A DNA stretch of 12,209 nucleotides from positions 1 through 12,209 of the forward strand of contig JBEKEX010000059.1 of NCBI GenBank assembly GCA_050013615.1, in the 5' to 3' direction. Positions 1-7,428 of this stretch are shown piece by piece. A program made the position numbers and the translations under genes. Position 1 is the first letter of the stretch; the number at the start of each line of letters is the position of its first letter. This stretch comes from JBEKEX01 sp050013615 (GTDB taxonomy: Bacteria > Chloroflexota > Anaerolineae > Anaerolineales > Anaerolineaceae). The notes under the pieces are model-generated. The model did not search any database. It was given only the letters and a program-made list of their open reading frames with translations, and was not told the DNA's origin.

Positions 1-448
1 ATCGCACGGAACGTGCTGAAGGCCCCTTGCCGATGACGATGTCCAACGCAAAATCTTCCATCGCCGGGTAAAGGACTTCCTCGACCACCTTCCCCAGCCT
101 ATGGATCTCGTCGATGAAAAGGATATCCCCGCCGCGGAGATTGGTCAAAATGGCAGCCAAATCACCGGGGCGCTCGATGGCCGGCCCGGCTGTGACTTTG
201 ATGCTGACACCCATTTCCTGGGCCAGCACATGGGCGAGCGTGGTCTTACCCAGTCCCGGAGGGCCATAGAATAACACGTGATCCAGCGGTTCGCCGCGCT
301 TCAAGGCTGCTGCGATCAGGATGGAGAGATTCTCCTTCACCTGGTCCTGGCCGATCACGTCGGCTAGTTTTTTTGGCCGCATCGCCAGGTCCATCCGGTC
401 ATCTGGCCGGGCTTCGGGGTCAACCATGCGGGCATGAACGTCACTCAT
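1..448 (-). CDS. ruvB: Holliday junction branch-migration helicase RuvB, N-terminal part (cut by window edge)
   Basis: RuvB is the hexameric AAA+ motor that, with RuvA, drives branch migration of Holliday junctions in recombinational repair. The 149 visible residues are the N-terminal ATPase half of a protein usually about 330-350 long; the rest lies left of base 1. Visible signatures are the Walker A motif GPPGLGKT (residues 62-69), the Walker B segment ILFIDEIHR (109-117), and the very RuvB-typical stretches YPAMEDFALDIVIGKGPSAR (127-146) and VTAGPAIERPGDLAA (85-99). The ATG at 448 is the first in-frame start, and no Shine-Dalgarno precedes it or the later Met8 and Met19 codons. A perfect TATAAT lies 7 bases upstream, which suggests a leaderless message. 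The gene is divergent from upp. Identity is very secure; the exact start is less so. Confidence 0.97.
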   Translation of the reverse strand, partial: MSDVHARMVDPEARPDDRMDLAMRPKKLADVIGQDQVKENLSILIAAALKRGEPLDHVLFYGPPGLGKTTLAHVLAQEMGVSIKVTAGPAIERPGDLAAILTNLRGGDILFIDEIHRLGKVVEEVLYPAMEDFALDIVIGKGPSARSVR

Positions 449-455
449 GGCATTT

Positions 456-461
456 ATTATA
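456..461 (-). promoter_or_regulatory. -10 box of ruvB (TATAAT), no convincing -35
   Basis: On the minus strand a perfect TATAAT is followed by only seven bases (AAATGCC) before the ruvB ATG, so transcription would begin at or next to the start codon. No good -35 hexamer is seen 16-18 bases upstream; TTGACG is present but only 9 bases away, which is too close to pair with this -10. Confidence 0.5.
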
Positions 462-590
462 CTAGTACCCCGTCAAACATGAACATATTATTTTATATAG
501 GTTTATTCTCACTTTACCTTAAGAGGATGTATTTACAAAACGAGGTTTGAAGGGGCACACGCGACGCCCCGGATTTATTACACATTGAGC

Positions 591-618
591 TATAATATCT
601 CCAACCTAACCTAAGGAG
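591..618 (+). promoter_or_regulatory. upp -10 box and ribosome binding site
   Basis: TATAAT at 591-596 is a perfect -10 hexamer. The ribosome binding site AAGGAG at 613-618 stands 6 bases before the GTG at 625 and fixes that GTG as the start. No clear -35 is seen. The predicted leader is only about 20 bases long, so there is no room for a PyrR-type attenuator. Confidence 0.55.
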
Positions 619-624
619 TTTGCC

Positions 625-1251
625 GTGCCCGCTCTTTTCGTTTCCAGCCACCCTCTAGTTGCCCATAAGTTATCCATTTTACGCAGTGCAGATACCGAGC
701 CCAAGAAATTTCGCGAGTTGGTGCACGAGATTGCCGGGCTTTTAGCCTATGAAGCCACCAGTGACCTGCTCACAGTGCCCATCCCGGTGAAGACACCCCT
801 GGCGACCCTGCAAGGTGCCGAGTTGAAAGAAAAGATCGGCCTGGTGCCCATCCTGCGGGCCGGCCTGGGGATGGTCGAAGGTGTTTGGGAGCTCATCCCC
901 AATGCCGAGGTCTGGCACATCGGCTTGTATCGTGATGAACACACCCTGAAACCGGTGCAATATTACAACAAGCTGCCTTTGGAACCGACCGTTTCAGTCT
1001 GTCTGATCCTCGATCCCATGCTGGCCACTGGCGGTTCAGCCGTGGCTACTATCGACCTGTTGAAAAAATGGGGAGTGAAAAAGATCAAATTCGTGGGGCT
1101 GATCGGCGCACCAGAAGGGGTGAAACTGGTGCAGGAAAAGCATCCGGATGTCCCCATCCACCTCGCTGCTATCGATGATCATTTGAACGAGCGGGGCTAC
1201 ATCATCCCCGGTCTGGGTGACGCGGGCGACCGCCAGTTCGGCACTGCTTAA
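625..1251 (+). CDS. upp: Uracil phosphoribosyltransferase
   Basis: This cytosolic enzyme joins uracil to PRPP to give UMP and pyrophosphate in pyrimidine salvage. The protein has 208 residues, the usual length of bacterial Upp. The PRPP-binding loop is DPMLATGGS (residues 130-138). RAGLGM (78-83) and YRDE (102-105) are family motifs. The C-terminal uracil-binding segment GYIIPGLGDAGDRQFGT (191-207) is almost the family consensus. Translation starts at GTG, supported by AAGGAG six bases upstream. It is the only protein gene on the plus strand here, monocistronic, divergent from ruvB and convergent with moaA. Its TAA stop at 1249-1251 overlaps the moaA stop, and no terminator hairpin lies between them. 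Nothing is missing from the catalytic motifs. Confidence 0.97.
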   Translation: MPALFVSSHPLVAHKLSILRSADTEPKKFRELVHEIAGLLAYEATSDLLTVPIPVKTPLATLQGAELKEKIGLVPILRAGLGMVEGVWELIPNAEVWHIGLYRDEHTLKPVQYYNKLPLEPTVSVCLILDPMLATGGSAVATIDLLKKWGVKKIKFVGLIGAPEGVKLVQEKHPDVPIHLAAIDDHLNERGYIIPGLGDAGDRQFGTA

Positions 1252-2234
1252 CCCCCAATTTGCATCATACAGCGCCCCACAGGAGCGTGTTGCTGGTTAA
1301 GCTCATGTCCTGATGGCTTAGCAGTCACGGCCTGACGGATGAGCGGGAGAATGTCTTCTCCGGCCCGCAGAGCGGGCAGCAATGAAATTTCGCCGTCGCT
1401 CAGCAAACACGGCCGCAGGTTACCGTCTGCGGTCAACCGCAGGCGGTTGCAGCGCTGACAAAACGATTGGCTTAAGGGGTTGATGAAACCGATGGTCCCC
1501 CTGGTTCCGGGGATCTGGAAATCTTCCGCAGGCCCACTGCCGATAGCAGGCATTGTCGGTTGCAGCCCCATTACTTCCAGACGCTTGCGCACTTCACTGA
1601 TTGGGAAGAACATACTTTCAGGCGCTGGGAACCCCGCCCCCCACGGCGCTTGATTCTTGATCGGCATCAATTCGATGAAACGTATCTGCCAGGCGTGATC
1701 ATTGGTCAGGCTGGCCATGCGCTCGATCTCATCATCATTCACGCCACGCAGTACAACCATATTGAGCTTGATGGGTGCAATCCCGTGTGCTTCTGCAGCG
1801 GCGATCCCCTCCCAAACTTTCTCCAGCTCGCCCCCACGCGTGATCTTTCTGAACTTATCAGCATCCAATGTATCCAGGCTGATGTTGATGCGCTTCAGCC
1901 CTGCGTCAGCAAGCTGTTCGATCTGACCTGCCAGCAGGATGCCGTTCGTCGTCAGGCTGACATCTTCGATCCCCGGGACGGCCACGATCATACGCACCAG
2001 TTCGTGCAGGTCCTTGCGCACCAGCGGCTCGCCCCCCGTGAGTCTCACCTCGCGGATGCCTTCTGCGGCTGCCACCTTCACCACTTGCGTAATTTCCTCG
2101 TAGCGCATGATCGATTCATGCGTCTGCCACGGCACACCTTCAACTGGCATGCAATAAACACACCGCAGGTTGCAGCGATCCGTAACCGAGATACGCAGAT
2201 AAGTGATTTGGCGTCCAAAGGGATCGATCAACAT
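1248..2234 (-). CDS. moaA: GTP 3',8-cyclase MoaA (molybdenum cofactor synthesis)
   Basis: This radical-SAM enzyme converts GTP to 3',8-cyclo-7,8-dihydro-GTP, the first step of molybdopterin synthesis with MoaC. The 328 residues match the family length. The N-terminal 4Fe-4S/SAM cluster motif is C21-x3-C25-x2-C28 in TDRCNLRCVYCMP, followed by the SAM-binding LTGGEP (65-70). The second, C-terminal cluster is bound by C259, C262 and C276. The chain ends in the Gly-Gly tail (327-328) needed for full MoaA activity. The ATG at 2234 is preceded by AAGGAG at 2240-2245 with a 5-base spacer. No other Moco genes are in the window, so it stands alone. The promoter sits about 40 bases upstream, leaving no space for a Moco riboswitch. 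The 3' end overlaps upp tail to tail. Confidence 0.97.
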   Translation of the reverse strand: MLIDPFGRQITYLRISVTDRCNLRCVYCMPVEGVPWQTHESIMRYEEITQVVKVAAAEGIREVRLTGGEPLVRKDLHELVRMIVAVPGIEDVSLTTNGILLAGQIEQLADAGLKRINISLDTLDADKFRKITRGGELEKVWEGIAAAEAHGIAPIKLNMVVLRGVNDDEIERMASLTNDHAWQIRFIELMPIKNQAPWGAGFPAPESMFFPISEVRKRLEVMGLQPTMPAIGSGPAEDFQIPGTRGTIGFINPLSQSFCQRCNRLRLTADGNLRPCLLSDGEISLLPALRAGEDILPLIRQAVTAKPSGHELNQQHAPVGRCMMQIGG

Positions 2235-2273
2235 CCAGGCTCCTTAAACCGATAAATCGTACCTTTCTCCTCC

Positions 2274-2279
2274 ATTATA
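2274..2279 (-). promoter_or_regulatory. -10 box of moaA (TATAAT)
   Basis: A perfect TATAAT on the minus strand lies about 40 bases before the moaA ATG, with GGAGGAG just after it and the real ribosome binding site AAGGAG at 2240-2245. The -35 region is poor. It is downstream of the tpiA terminator, which fits an independent moaA promoter. Confidence 0.5.
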
Positions 2280-2398
2280 ACCTTCAAATGCAGGAAAATC
2301 ATTGGACGCGATCTTGTGATGTGACACAACAGCTTCCGCAAATCCCATCAGTAATGACTGGCTTTATGCATTACCACACCGGTAAGGAATATCAACGA

Positions 2399-2429
2399 AA
2401 ACAGGCCGCCCTTGGCGGATGGCCTGTTT
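2399..2429 (-). terminator. Intrinsic terminator-like hairpin after tpiA
   Basis: AAACAGGCC (2399-2407) and GGCCTGTTT (2421-2429) form a perfect 9-base-pair inverted repeat with a 13-base loop; the inner CCGCC/GGCGG can pair as an alternative. On the minus strand the stem ends in a TTTT run, as expected for a rho-independent terminator of the tpiA transcript. It lies about 105 bases past the tpiA stop. Confidence 0.8.
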
Positions 2430-2535
2430 ATCAAGATCAATAAGAGACGTGAGCTTCCGATGCAGCCAACACTGCACCAAGATGAAGGCAGCAGGCGAGC
2501 CAGCAGCTACCCCAACCCATCGAATACTGAAAATG

Positions 2536-3291
2536 TCACTTCTTCGCGGCTTGGACGATTTGGATGAAATCAGGCTTCAAGCTGGCGCCGCCTACCAAGG
2601 CGCCATCGATCTCGGACTGGCCGAAGAACTCGGCTGCATTGGCACCGGTCACCGAGCCGCCGTAAAGTACCCGAACCGCTTCGGCCACTTCGGCGCCAAA
2701 GTCTTTCTTCAAGGTGCCGCGGATATACTCGCCGATCACTTTGTTGGCACCTTCACCGCTGGCAGCTTTGCCGGTGCCGATTGCCCATATTGGCTCATAT
2801 GCGATAACAACGGCTCCACTTTGTTCAGCCGTTAATCCCAATAAATCAACATGCACCTGTCGCGTCACAACATCAGAAGTCTTGCCATCTTCATTCTCTT
2901 CCAACGTTTCACCCACACATACGATAGGCGTCAGACCATTCGCAAATGCAGCCTTTACCTTTTTATTGACTGTCTGATCAGTTTCACCAAAATAAGTGCG
3001 CCGTTCCGAGTGGCCCAGGATCACATACTGGCAGAATTCCTTCACCATTGCCGGTGAAACCTCGCCTGTGAAAGCGCCGGAAGCTTCCCAGTGCATGTCT
3101 TGTGCACCCAGACCGATTTCAGTCCCTTTGAGTATCTCCGCAACACTCATCAAGGAGGTAAAAGGTGGGCACACCACTCGGTCAACACCATGGACGGCTT
3201 CCAACCCAGGAAGCAACTCACTGACCAGGCCGCGTGCCTGTTCAGCAGTCTTGTTCATTTTCCAGTTACCCGCAATCATTGGTTTACGCAT
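2536..3291 (-). CDS. tpiA: Triosephosphate isomerase
   Basis: This cytosolic (beta/alpha)8-barrel enzyme interconverts dihydroxyacetone phosphate and glyceraldehyde 3-phosphate in glycolysis and gluconeogenesis. From the ATG at 3291 the protein has 251 residues, the normal length. The substrate-binding Asn9 and Lys11 lie in GNWKMN, the catalytic His94 in ILGHSERR and the catalytic base Glu166 in AYEPIWAIGTGKA, which runs into the flexible loop 6. The phosphate-binding glycines lie in LYGGSV and GALVGGASL. A GTG three codons earlier (3300) would add Met-Asn-Gln, but GGAG at 3300-3303 sits 8 bases before the ATG and overlaps that GTG, so the ATG is preferred. The upstream kinase gene stops 17 bases away, so the two are probably co-transcribed. 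A terminator hairpin follows. Confidence 0.96.
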   Translation of the reverse strand: MRKPMIAGNWKMNKTAEQARGLVSELLPGLEAVHGVDRVVCPPFTSLMSVAEILKGTEIGLGAQDMHWEASGAFTGEVSPAMVKEFCQYVILGHSERRTYFGETDQTVNKKVKAAFANGLTPIVCVGETLEENEDGKTSDVVTRQVHVDLLGLTAEQSGAVVIAYEPIWAIGTGKAASGEGANKVIGEYIRGTLKKDFGAEVAEAVRVLYGGSVTGANAAEFFGQSEIDGALVGGASLKPDFIQIVQAAKK

Positions 3292-3299
3292 TTGATTCA

Positions 3300-3303
3300 C
3301 TCC
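3300..3303 (-). promoter_or_regulatory. Ribosome binding site that decides the tpiA start
   Basis: On the minus strand GGAG at this position is followed by 8 bases and then the ATG at 3291. The upstream GTG candidate (3298-3300) overlaps this site and has no Shine-Dalgarno of its own, so the downstream ATG is the better start. Confidence 0.65.
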
Positions 3304-3308
3304 ATAAA

Positions 3309-5123
3309 TTAATGTATTTGTTCACTCACTTGCACGGCAATCTTTTGGATCCACGCCGGCAAGCTTTGAAGGTTAAGTTGATCATACTTGATCTTGGCAT
3401 CATTGAGGTCGCCTTGCTTGACGTATAGCTCGACTTCCAACAGTTTCAGTTCCGGAAACCGCTGGACGACAGTCGCATCTGCCAGCAATTTTTCAAGCAT
3501 TTTTTCCATCTGATTGACATCATTAAAATAAAGCTGATGCCGTAATGTAGCCGCTGTAAATGGCGTTTCACCACCATACGAGTTAAAGAAACTATCTCCC
3601 AGCGGATCCATGGCTGCGAGGTATAGAACCTCACGGACATTTTCGGGGAATCCCAGCCGAATCTCGCCACCAAGGGGATGGAGGGAGTTGAAAATGGTCA
3701 TCGCAGCCACCAACCAGGCTTTCTGATCCTGAAGATATTGAAATGCAGCTCGATAGTCCGCCGCGTTGCTGCCGGCGTTTTTTTCGAATGCATTGATGTC
3801 AATTTGGGTTTGGGCAATATTGCTTTGCTTCCATGCAGCAACTGCACTGACAATATCCGGCAATGGTGCCACATTTGCTGTGCCAGTCGGCGCCACTGTC
3901 ATGGCCAACGGCGTCACCACAACCGATGGACTTACGATGGAAGTGGCGTTTGTTGTTGCCAGGATCACACTTGTAGCTGTTACAGTTGCTTTGGCATTAT
4001 TCTTTCGATTGACCAGAAATGCAATTGGTCCACCTACGCAGCACAACACCAATACGATGATGATGGCGACCAGGCACGCAGTTTCATTTGATTTACTTTT
4101 TGCTACCGTCTTTTGCCCGATGTTTTTAACCTTCTGCGCAATAGGAAGGCTTTTTCCGACAGCCGTGATTGTTGAACCGGCAAAAGGCTGTGGAACAGTA
4201 GCATTTTGTGAACCAATTACAACAGATGATGGTTCCGGTTGCTTTTGCGTTGCGTAATCCGTACCAGCGGATTGAGCAGAGGGTTTGGCAGCCGAAGTGC
4301 CGGTTTGAACAGCCTCCTTGAAAGCCTCCACGAATGAAGTCACGTCAGCATATCGATCGTCAGGATTCTTAGCCAGCGCCTTAATAAGCACGGCTTCCAC
4401 CGCTTCCGGGACATCCGGGTTCACCTGGCGCGGCAGTGGCAAGGGAGTATAGATGTGGTCATGCACGATAGAGAACGGTGTGTCCGCGTCGTATGGGACG
4501 CGCCCCACCACCATCTCATAGACTACGACTGCAAACGAATAGATATCCGACCTGTAATCAAGGTCGGGCTTCGACATGGCTTGTTCGGGAGAAATATATT
4601 GCGGCGTACCCACCAACTGGTCTGCTGTCAGTGACGTACTGGTCTGTGCCATGCGTGCCAGGCCAAAATCGGTCAGATAGATCTTCCCATCCTTGGAGAT
4701 CAAAATATTGGAAGGCTTGACGTCGCGATGCACGACGTTCTGTTGGTGAGCATATGCAAGTGCCGCACCAACCGCTTCGACAATGGGAACTATTTGCTGA
4801 AGAGACAGGCGTCCCCTGGCAAGCAACGCTTTCAGGGTTTCGCCCTCGATGAATTTCATCACCAAATACGGTCGACCTTCGTACTCGGCGAAGTCATAGA
4901 TGGGCACAATGTTGGGATGATCCAGCCGGGCGACGACACGCGCCTCGCGCTGAAAACGCGTCATAAACGTGGCATCATCGGTAAAAGCCGGGTGCAGCAC
5001 TTTTAGGGCAACGTAGCGATCCAATGCCTCGTGGTAGGCTTTGTAAACGGTGGCCATTCCACCCTGGCCAAGTTGCGCTAAGATTTGATAAGGGCCAACA
5101 GTCTCGCCTTCTTTGAACGGCAC
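3309..5123 (-). CDS. Membrane-anchored PknB-type serine/threonine protein kinase
   Basis: This is a eukaryotic-like (Hanks-type) kinase that would phosphorylate Ser/Thr on cytoplasmic targets. Residues about 11-270 form the kinase domain: glycine loop GQGGMATV (19-26), ATP-binding Lys41 in VALK, Glu60, catalytic HRD (132-134) with VKPSN including Asn139, DFG (152-154), and SPE (178-180) in place of APE, so the kinase should be active. A low-complexity linker follows, then one membrane helix (about 350-371), a Thr/Val-rich stretch (about 378-420) and a mostly helical, presumably extracytoplasmic domain (about 423-604). That last domain has no PASTA repeats and I do not recognise it. Start: GTG at 5123 with GAGGAG about 7-8 bases upstream. 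It lies 43 bases after the glycosyltransferase gene and 17 before tpiA, probably in one operon. Its targets are not visible. Confidence 0.93.
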   Translation of the reverse strand: MPFKEGETVGPYQILAQLGQGGMATVYKAYHEALDRYVALKVLHPAFTDDATFMTRFQREARVVARLDHPNIVPIYDFAEYEGRPYLVMKFIEGETLKALLARGRLSLQQIVPIVEAVGAALAYAHQQNVVHRDVKPSNILISKDGKIYLTDFGLARMAQTSTSLTADQLVGTPQYISPEQAMSKPDLDYRSDIYSFAVVVYEMVVGRVPYDADTPFSIVHDHIYTPLPLPRQVNPDVPEAVEAVLIKALAKNPDDRYADVTSFVEAFKEAVQTGTSAAKPSAQSAGTDYATQKQPEPSSVVIGSQNATVPQPFAGSTITAVGKSLPIAQKVKNIGQKTVAKSKSNETACLVAIIIVLVLCCVGGPIAFLVNRKNNAKATVTATSVILATTNATSIVSPSVVVTPLAMTVAPTGTANVAPLPDIVSAVAAWKQSNIAQTQIDINAFEKNAGSNAADYRAAFQYLQDQKAWLVAAMTIFNSLHPLGGEIRLGFPENVREVLYLAAMDPLGDSFFNSYGGETPFTAATLRHQLYFNDVNQMEKMLEKLLADATVVQRFPELKLLEVELYVKQGDLNDAKIKYDQLNLQSLPAWIQKIAVQVSEQIH

Positions 5124-5166
5124 AGCCTTGCTCCTCGTTTACCCATCCTACAAAACCCGGCATCCC

Positions 5167-6678
5167 TCAGAAAGGGATGTCTTCTTTCGATTTTTTTCCC
5201 GGAAAAATACGTCTCACAATTCCCTGCTTGACATTTTGGTACAAGCTGGTACCTGCAACAAACAAGAACCCGATGGCGCTTGTCCCCAACCAAGGCGATA
5301 ACAATTTGCCAACTGTATGCCAGAGCGTCAACAAAGATGCGATGAGGTACACCCCCATCGCCACTTCGCCCACCGTGAACAGGTTGAGAATGCGCTTCTT
5401 CTGGCCATCGTACTCTCGCCCGATCCGTGGGTCAGCACGCGTGGTGCGGATGAACACCCCCCCTTTTTGAAAAAGACCCGAGATCACACTCAGCCCACAG
5501 ACCAGTGAGATACCTACGCCCACCAGCAGCAGGAAAGGCAGAACGACCAGTCGATCGGTCAAATGGGGGGTATGCTCCGTCCTGGGCATACCATACACCA
5601 ACAGCGGACCAATTGTTACGATCGAACCCCACCAAAACAAGGCGATGAAGCCGCCGGCCCACAAGCTGACCGGCAGCACCAGCAAAAATAACAAATCCAT
5701 CAACGGAAAAGTCAAATAACTCAGCAGATGCAGCATGCCCATGAATTTGACTTTGAGGGGAAGTTTGGAAGGCAGCAATCGCTTCATTAACTTGAAAGCT
5801 ACTTGTGCCGTTCCCCGGCACCAGCGATATTGTTGGATCTTGAAATCGTCCATCTCCTGGGGCAACTCTGCCATAGCGCACACTTTTGGCAGGTAATACC
5901 CCTTCCAGCCAGCAATCTGCGAACGGAAGGTCATGTCCGCGTCTTCCGTCATGGTGTCCCATTCCCAACCGCCCACCGATTCAATACATTGTTTACGCCA
6001 TATTCCGGCCGAGCCAGGAAAGCTGATAATCAAATCGGCGTAAAATCGCGCATTTTGCTCGATGATGAAACTGCCATCCAGGATTTGACCCGCCATGCGG
6101 GTGATCAAGTTATGCTTGAAATTGATGTGATCCCACCGGGTCTGCACAAAGCCAATTTTTGGGTCCTGGAAGCATGGGACAGTCTTTTTCAGCCAATCAC
6201 TCCCTGGGACAAAGTCGGCATCGAAAATTGCCAGAAAGTCACCTGCCGCGTGTTTCAGGCCAAAAGCCAGGTTCCCTGCCTTGTAACCCACACGATCTTC
6301 GCGATGCAAATATTTGATGTCAATCCCCTCTTGCTGGTGCTTCTGAATGGTGGCCTTCAAAATATCGATGGTCTGCAAATCCGTCGAATCATCAAGTACC
6401 TGAATTTCGAGCTTGTCTTTTGGATAATCGAAACCGGCAACCGCATCTATGACTCGCTCACCCAAGAATTTCTCATTATAGATGGGCAGTTGAACAGTGA
6501 CGCGCGGCCATTCCGCGGGTTGCGGCGGGTCGGGACGATTCCAAATCTTTTTATAGTTGGCAATATAAATAACGCAATTGATTATCTGGCTCAGGCCCAC
6601 CAAAAACAAACTGACAACACAAATTGCGTATAAAATTTTAACCACCAGCATCAGCATGGTCGCTAAAACGACATCCAT
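5167..6678 (-). CDS. Cellulose-synthase-like family 2 membrane glycosyltransferase
   Basis: This is a processive-type inverting GT2 polysaccharide or glycolipid glycosyltransferase at the cytoplasmic membrane. It has an N-terminal membrane helix (about 8-38). A GT-A catalytic domain (about 58-300) starts at VTVQLPIYNE and carries the Asp motifs DDS (96-98), DAD (153-155) and TED (244-246), plus the acceptor-site motif QQYRW (282-286). About five further membrane helices follow (around 313-340, 343-363, 378-400, 437-458 and 464-485), ending in a basic tail. The layout is closest to cellulose synthase and beta-mannan synthase-like CslA/C enzymes. The sugar and product cannot be told from the sequence, and no BcsB or PilZ partner is visible. 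Start: ATG at 6678 with AGGTGA six bases upstream. The kinase gene follows after 43 bases, suggesting a shared transcript. Confidence 0.92.
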   Translation of the reverse strand: MDVVLATMLMLVVKILYAICVVSLFLVGLSQIINCVIYIANYKKIWNRPDPPQPAEWPRVTVQLPIYNEKFLGERVIDAVAGFDYPKDKLEIQVLDDSTDLQTIDILKATIQKHQQEGIDIKYLHREDRVGYKAGNLAFGLKHAAGDFLAIFDADFVPGSDWLKKTVPCFQDPKIGFVQTRWDHINFKHNLITRMAGQILDGSFIIEQNARFYADLIISFPGSAGIWRKQCIESVGGWEWDTMTEDADMTFRSQIAGWKGYYLPKVCAMAELPQEMDDFKIQQYRWCRGTAQVAFKLMKRLLPSKLPLKVKFMGMLHLLSYLTFPLMDLLFLLVLPVSLWAGGFIALFWWGSIVTIGPLLVYGMPRTEHTPHLTDRLVVLPFLLLVGVGISLVCGLSVISGLFQKGGVFIRTTRADPRIGREYDGQKKRILNLFTVGEVAMGVYLIASLLTLWHTVGKLLSPWLGTSAIGFLFVAGTSLYQNVKQGIVRRIFPGKKSKEDIPF

Positions 6679-6905
6679 GAGTGATCACCTAGGTTTTTAA
6701 AAAATGTCCTGCTGTCTGATAACCCAACGTTAAGATATAGAACCAATTGTACCAAAATCTTTACGTTTTGACTGACGCAACAAGAACGCATAGACGCTGC
6801 CCCCTAAAATCGTCAAATCGAACCAATGCTTATTTGGAAGATCATCTGGCATGCCATTCTTGGCTATTATTGACTTGCAGCTTCAATCCGGTTATCATGA
6901 AAACA
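6679..6905. other. Divergent spacer between the glycosyltransferase and rnpB
   Basis: This stretch must carry the promoter of the minus-strand glycosyltransferase-kinase-tpiA group as well as the rnpB promoter. A TACAAT on the minus strand near 6747-6752 is a possible -10 for the former, without a good -35. I see no protein gene or other RNA in it. Confidence 0.4.
6870..6898 (+). promoter_or_regulatory. Sigma70-type promoter of rnpB
   Basis: TTGACT (6870-6875) and TATCAT (6893-6898) are separated by exactly 17 bases. Each matches the consensus hexamer in five of six positions. A start 7-8 bases after the -10 falls at 6905-6906, precisely where the P1 helix of RNase P RNA begins. Confidence 0.8.
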
Positions 6906-7338
6906 TCCCAGGTTGGTCAGGGGACCGCAGTGTGCCATGTGCACATTGAGGAAAGTCCGCACTCCACAGAGCACAATGCCGGATAACGTCCGGGATGGAG
7001 TAATCCATCGGATAGGGCCACAGAAACAGTCCGCCCCTTACGGGACAAGCCCTGCATAAGGGTGAGCCCTGTAAAGGGCAAGGGTGAAAAGGCGGTGTAA
7101 GAGACCACCGGAGTCTGCAGAGATGCAGCTGCCAGGTAACCCCCATTGGGAGCAAGGCCAAACAGATGCGAAGCCCACTTTCGGGTGGGCAAGTGACTGC
7201 TCGTCGCTTTCGAGTTTCGGGTAGGCTGCTGGAGCGTTTGGGTGACCAAACGCCAAGAGAGATGGTCCCCCCTGCCGGAGCCGTCCTTCGTGGATACCCT
7301 CTGGCGGGACAGAATGCGGCTTATCGACCAGCCTGGGA
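6906..7338 (+). ncRNA. rnpB: RNase P RNA (catalytic RNA, bacterial type A-like)
   Basis: This RNA is the catalytic subunit of RNase P, which removes 5' leaders from tRNA precursors. The ends pair as helix P1: CCCAGGTTGGTC (6907-6918) with GACCAGCCTGGG (7326-7337). The universal 5' core GAGGAAAGTCCGC (6948-6960) and the 3' core ACAGAATGCGGCTTAT (7309-7324) are both present. They form helix P4: AAG-CCGCA (6953-6955, 6957-6961) pairs with TGCGGCTT (7315-7322), leaving U6956 as the universally conserved bulged uridine. ACAGAAAC (7020-7027) and AAGGGTGAAA (7080-7089) are further core blocks. The length, about 433 nt, is longer than the E. coli RNA (377 nt). Boundaries are set by P1 and agree with the promoter upstream. 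Confidence 0.96.
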
Positions 7339-7375
7339 CAAATTTCCCTCTGAAGATCTCAGTATGAATCAACAC

Positions 7376-7403
7376 TTCGGCATGCTCCTCAGAGCACGCC
7401 GGA
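7376..7403. terminator. Hairpin between convergent rnpB and the HD-GYP gene
   Basis: TTCGGC-A-TGCTC, loop CTCA, GAGCA-C-GCCGGA forms a stem of 5 plus 6 pairs with one A/C mismatch and one G-T pair. It sits between the 3' ends of two convergent genes, where a bidirectional stop is expected. No T-run follows on either strand, so it is not a textbook intrinsic terminator. Confidence 0.4.
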
Positions 7404-7428
7404 TGATGATCCTCTTTATGAAAAATGA

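Larger units (their letters stand above)
2235..2535. other. Intergenic stretch between tpiA 3' end and moaA
   Basis: This 301-base stretch has no convincing protein gene. On the minus strand, in transcription order, it contains about 105 bases of tpiA 3' untranslated sequence, the tpiA terminator hairpin at 2399-2429, a featureless stretch, and the moaA -10 box and ribosome binding site. A 27-codon minus-strand reading frame (2437-2520) exists but has no ribosome binding site. I see no secG gene behind tpiA, although that pairing is common in other bacteria. Confidence 0.6.

Noticed and set aside
552..570. GGGGC/GCCCC hairpin upstream of upp
   Set aside because: Only 5 pairs with a 9-base loop; it lies upstream of the predicted transcription start and has no T-run, so neither attenuator nor terminator is supported.
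1560..2255. Open frame of 231 codons on the plus strand
   Set aside because: It is antisense to moaA, which has all cluster cysteines and its own ribosome binding site; the product is His-rich shadow sequence.
2235..2273. Moco riboswitch in front of moaA
   Set aside because: The -10 box leaves a leader of only about 30 bases, far too short for that RNA.
2437..2520. 27-codon hydrophobic frame (starting MGWGSCWLACC) on the minus strand after tpiA
   Set aside because: It has no Shine-Dalgarno and lies in the 3' untranslated part before the terminator; a chance frame is the simpler reading.
5803..6633. Open frame of 276 codons on the plus strand
   Set aside because: It is antisense to the glycosyltransferase catalytic domain, whose motifs are intact; the frame reads as unstructured, Ile/Gln-rich shadow sequence.
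6917..7375. Open frame of 152 codons on the minus strand
   Set aside because: It lies entirely antisense to the RNase P RNA, has no ribosome binding site or recognisable domain, and the RNA is certain.
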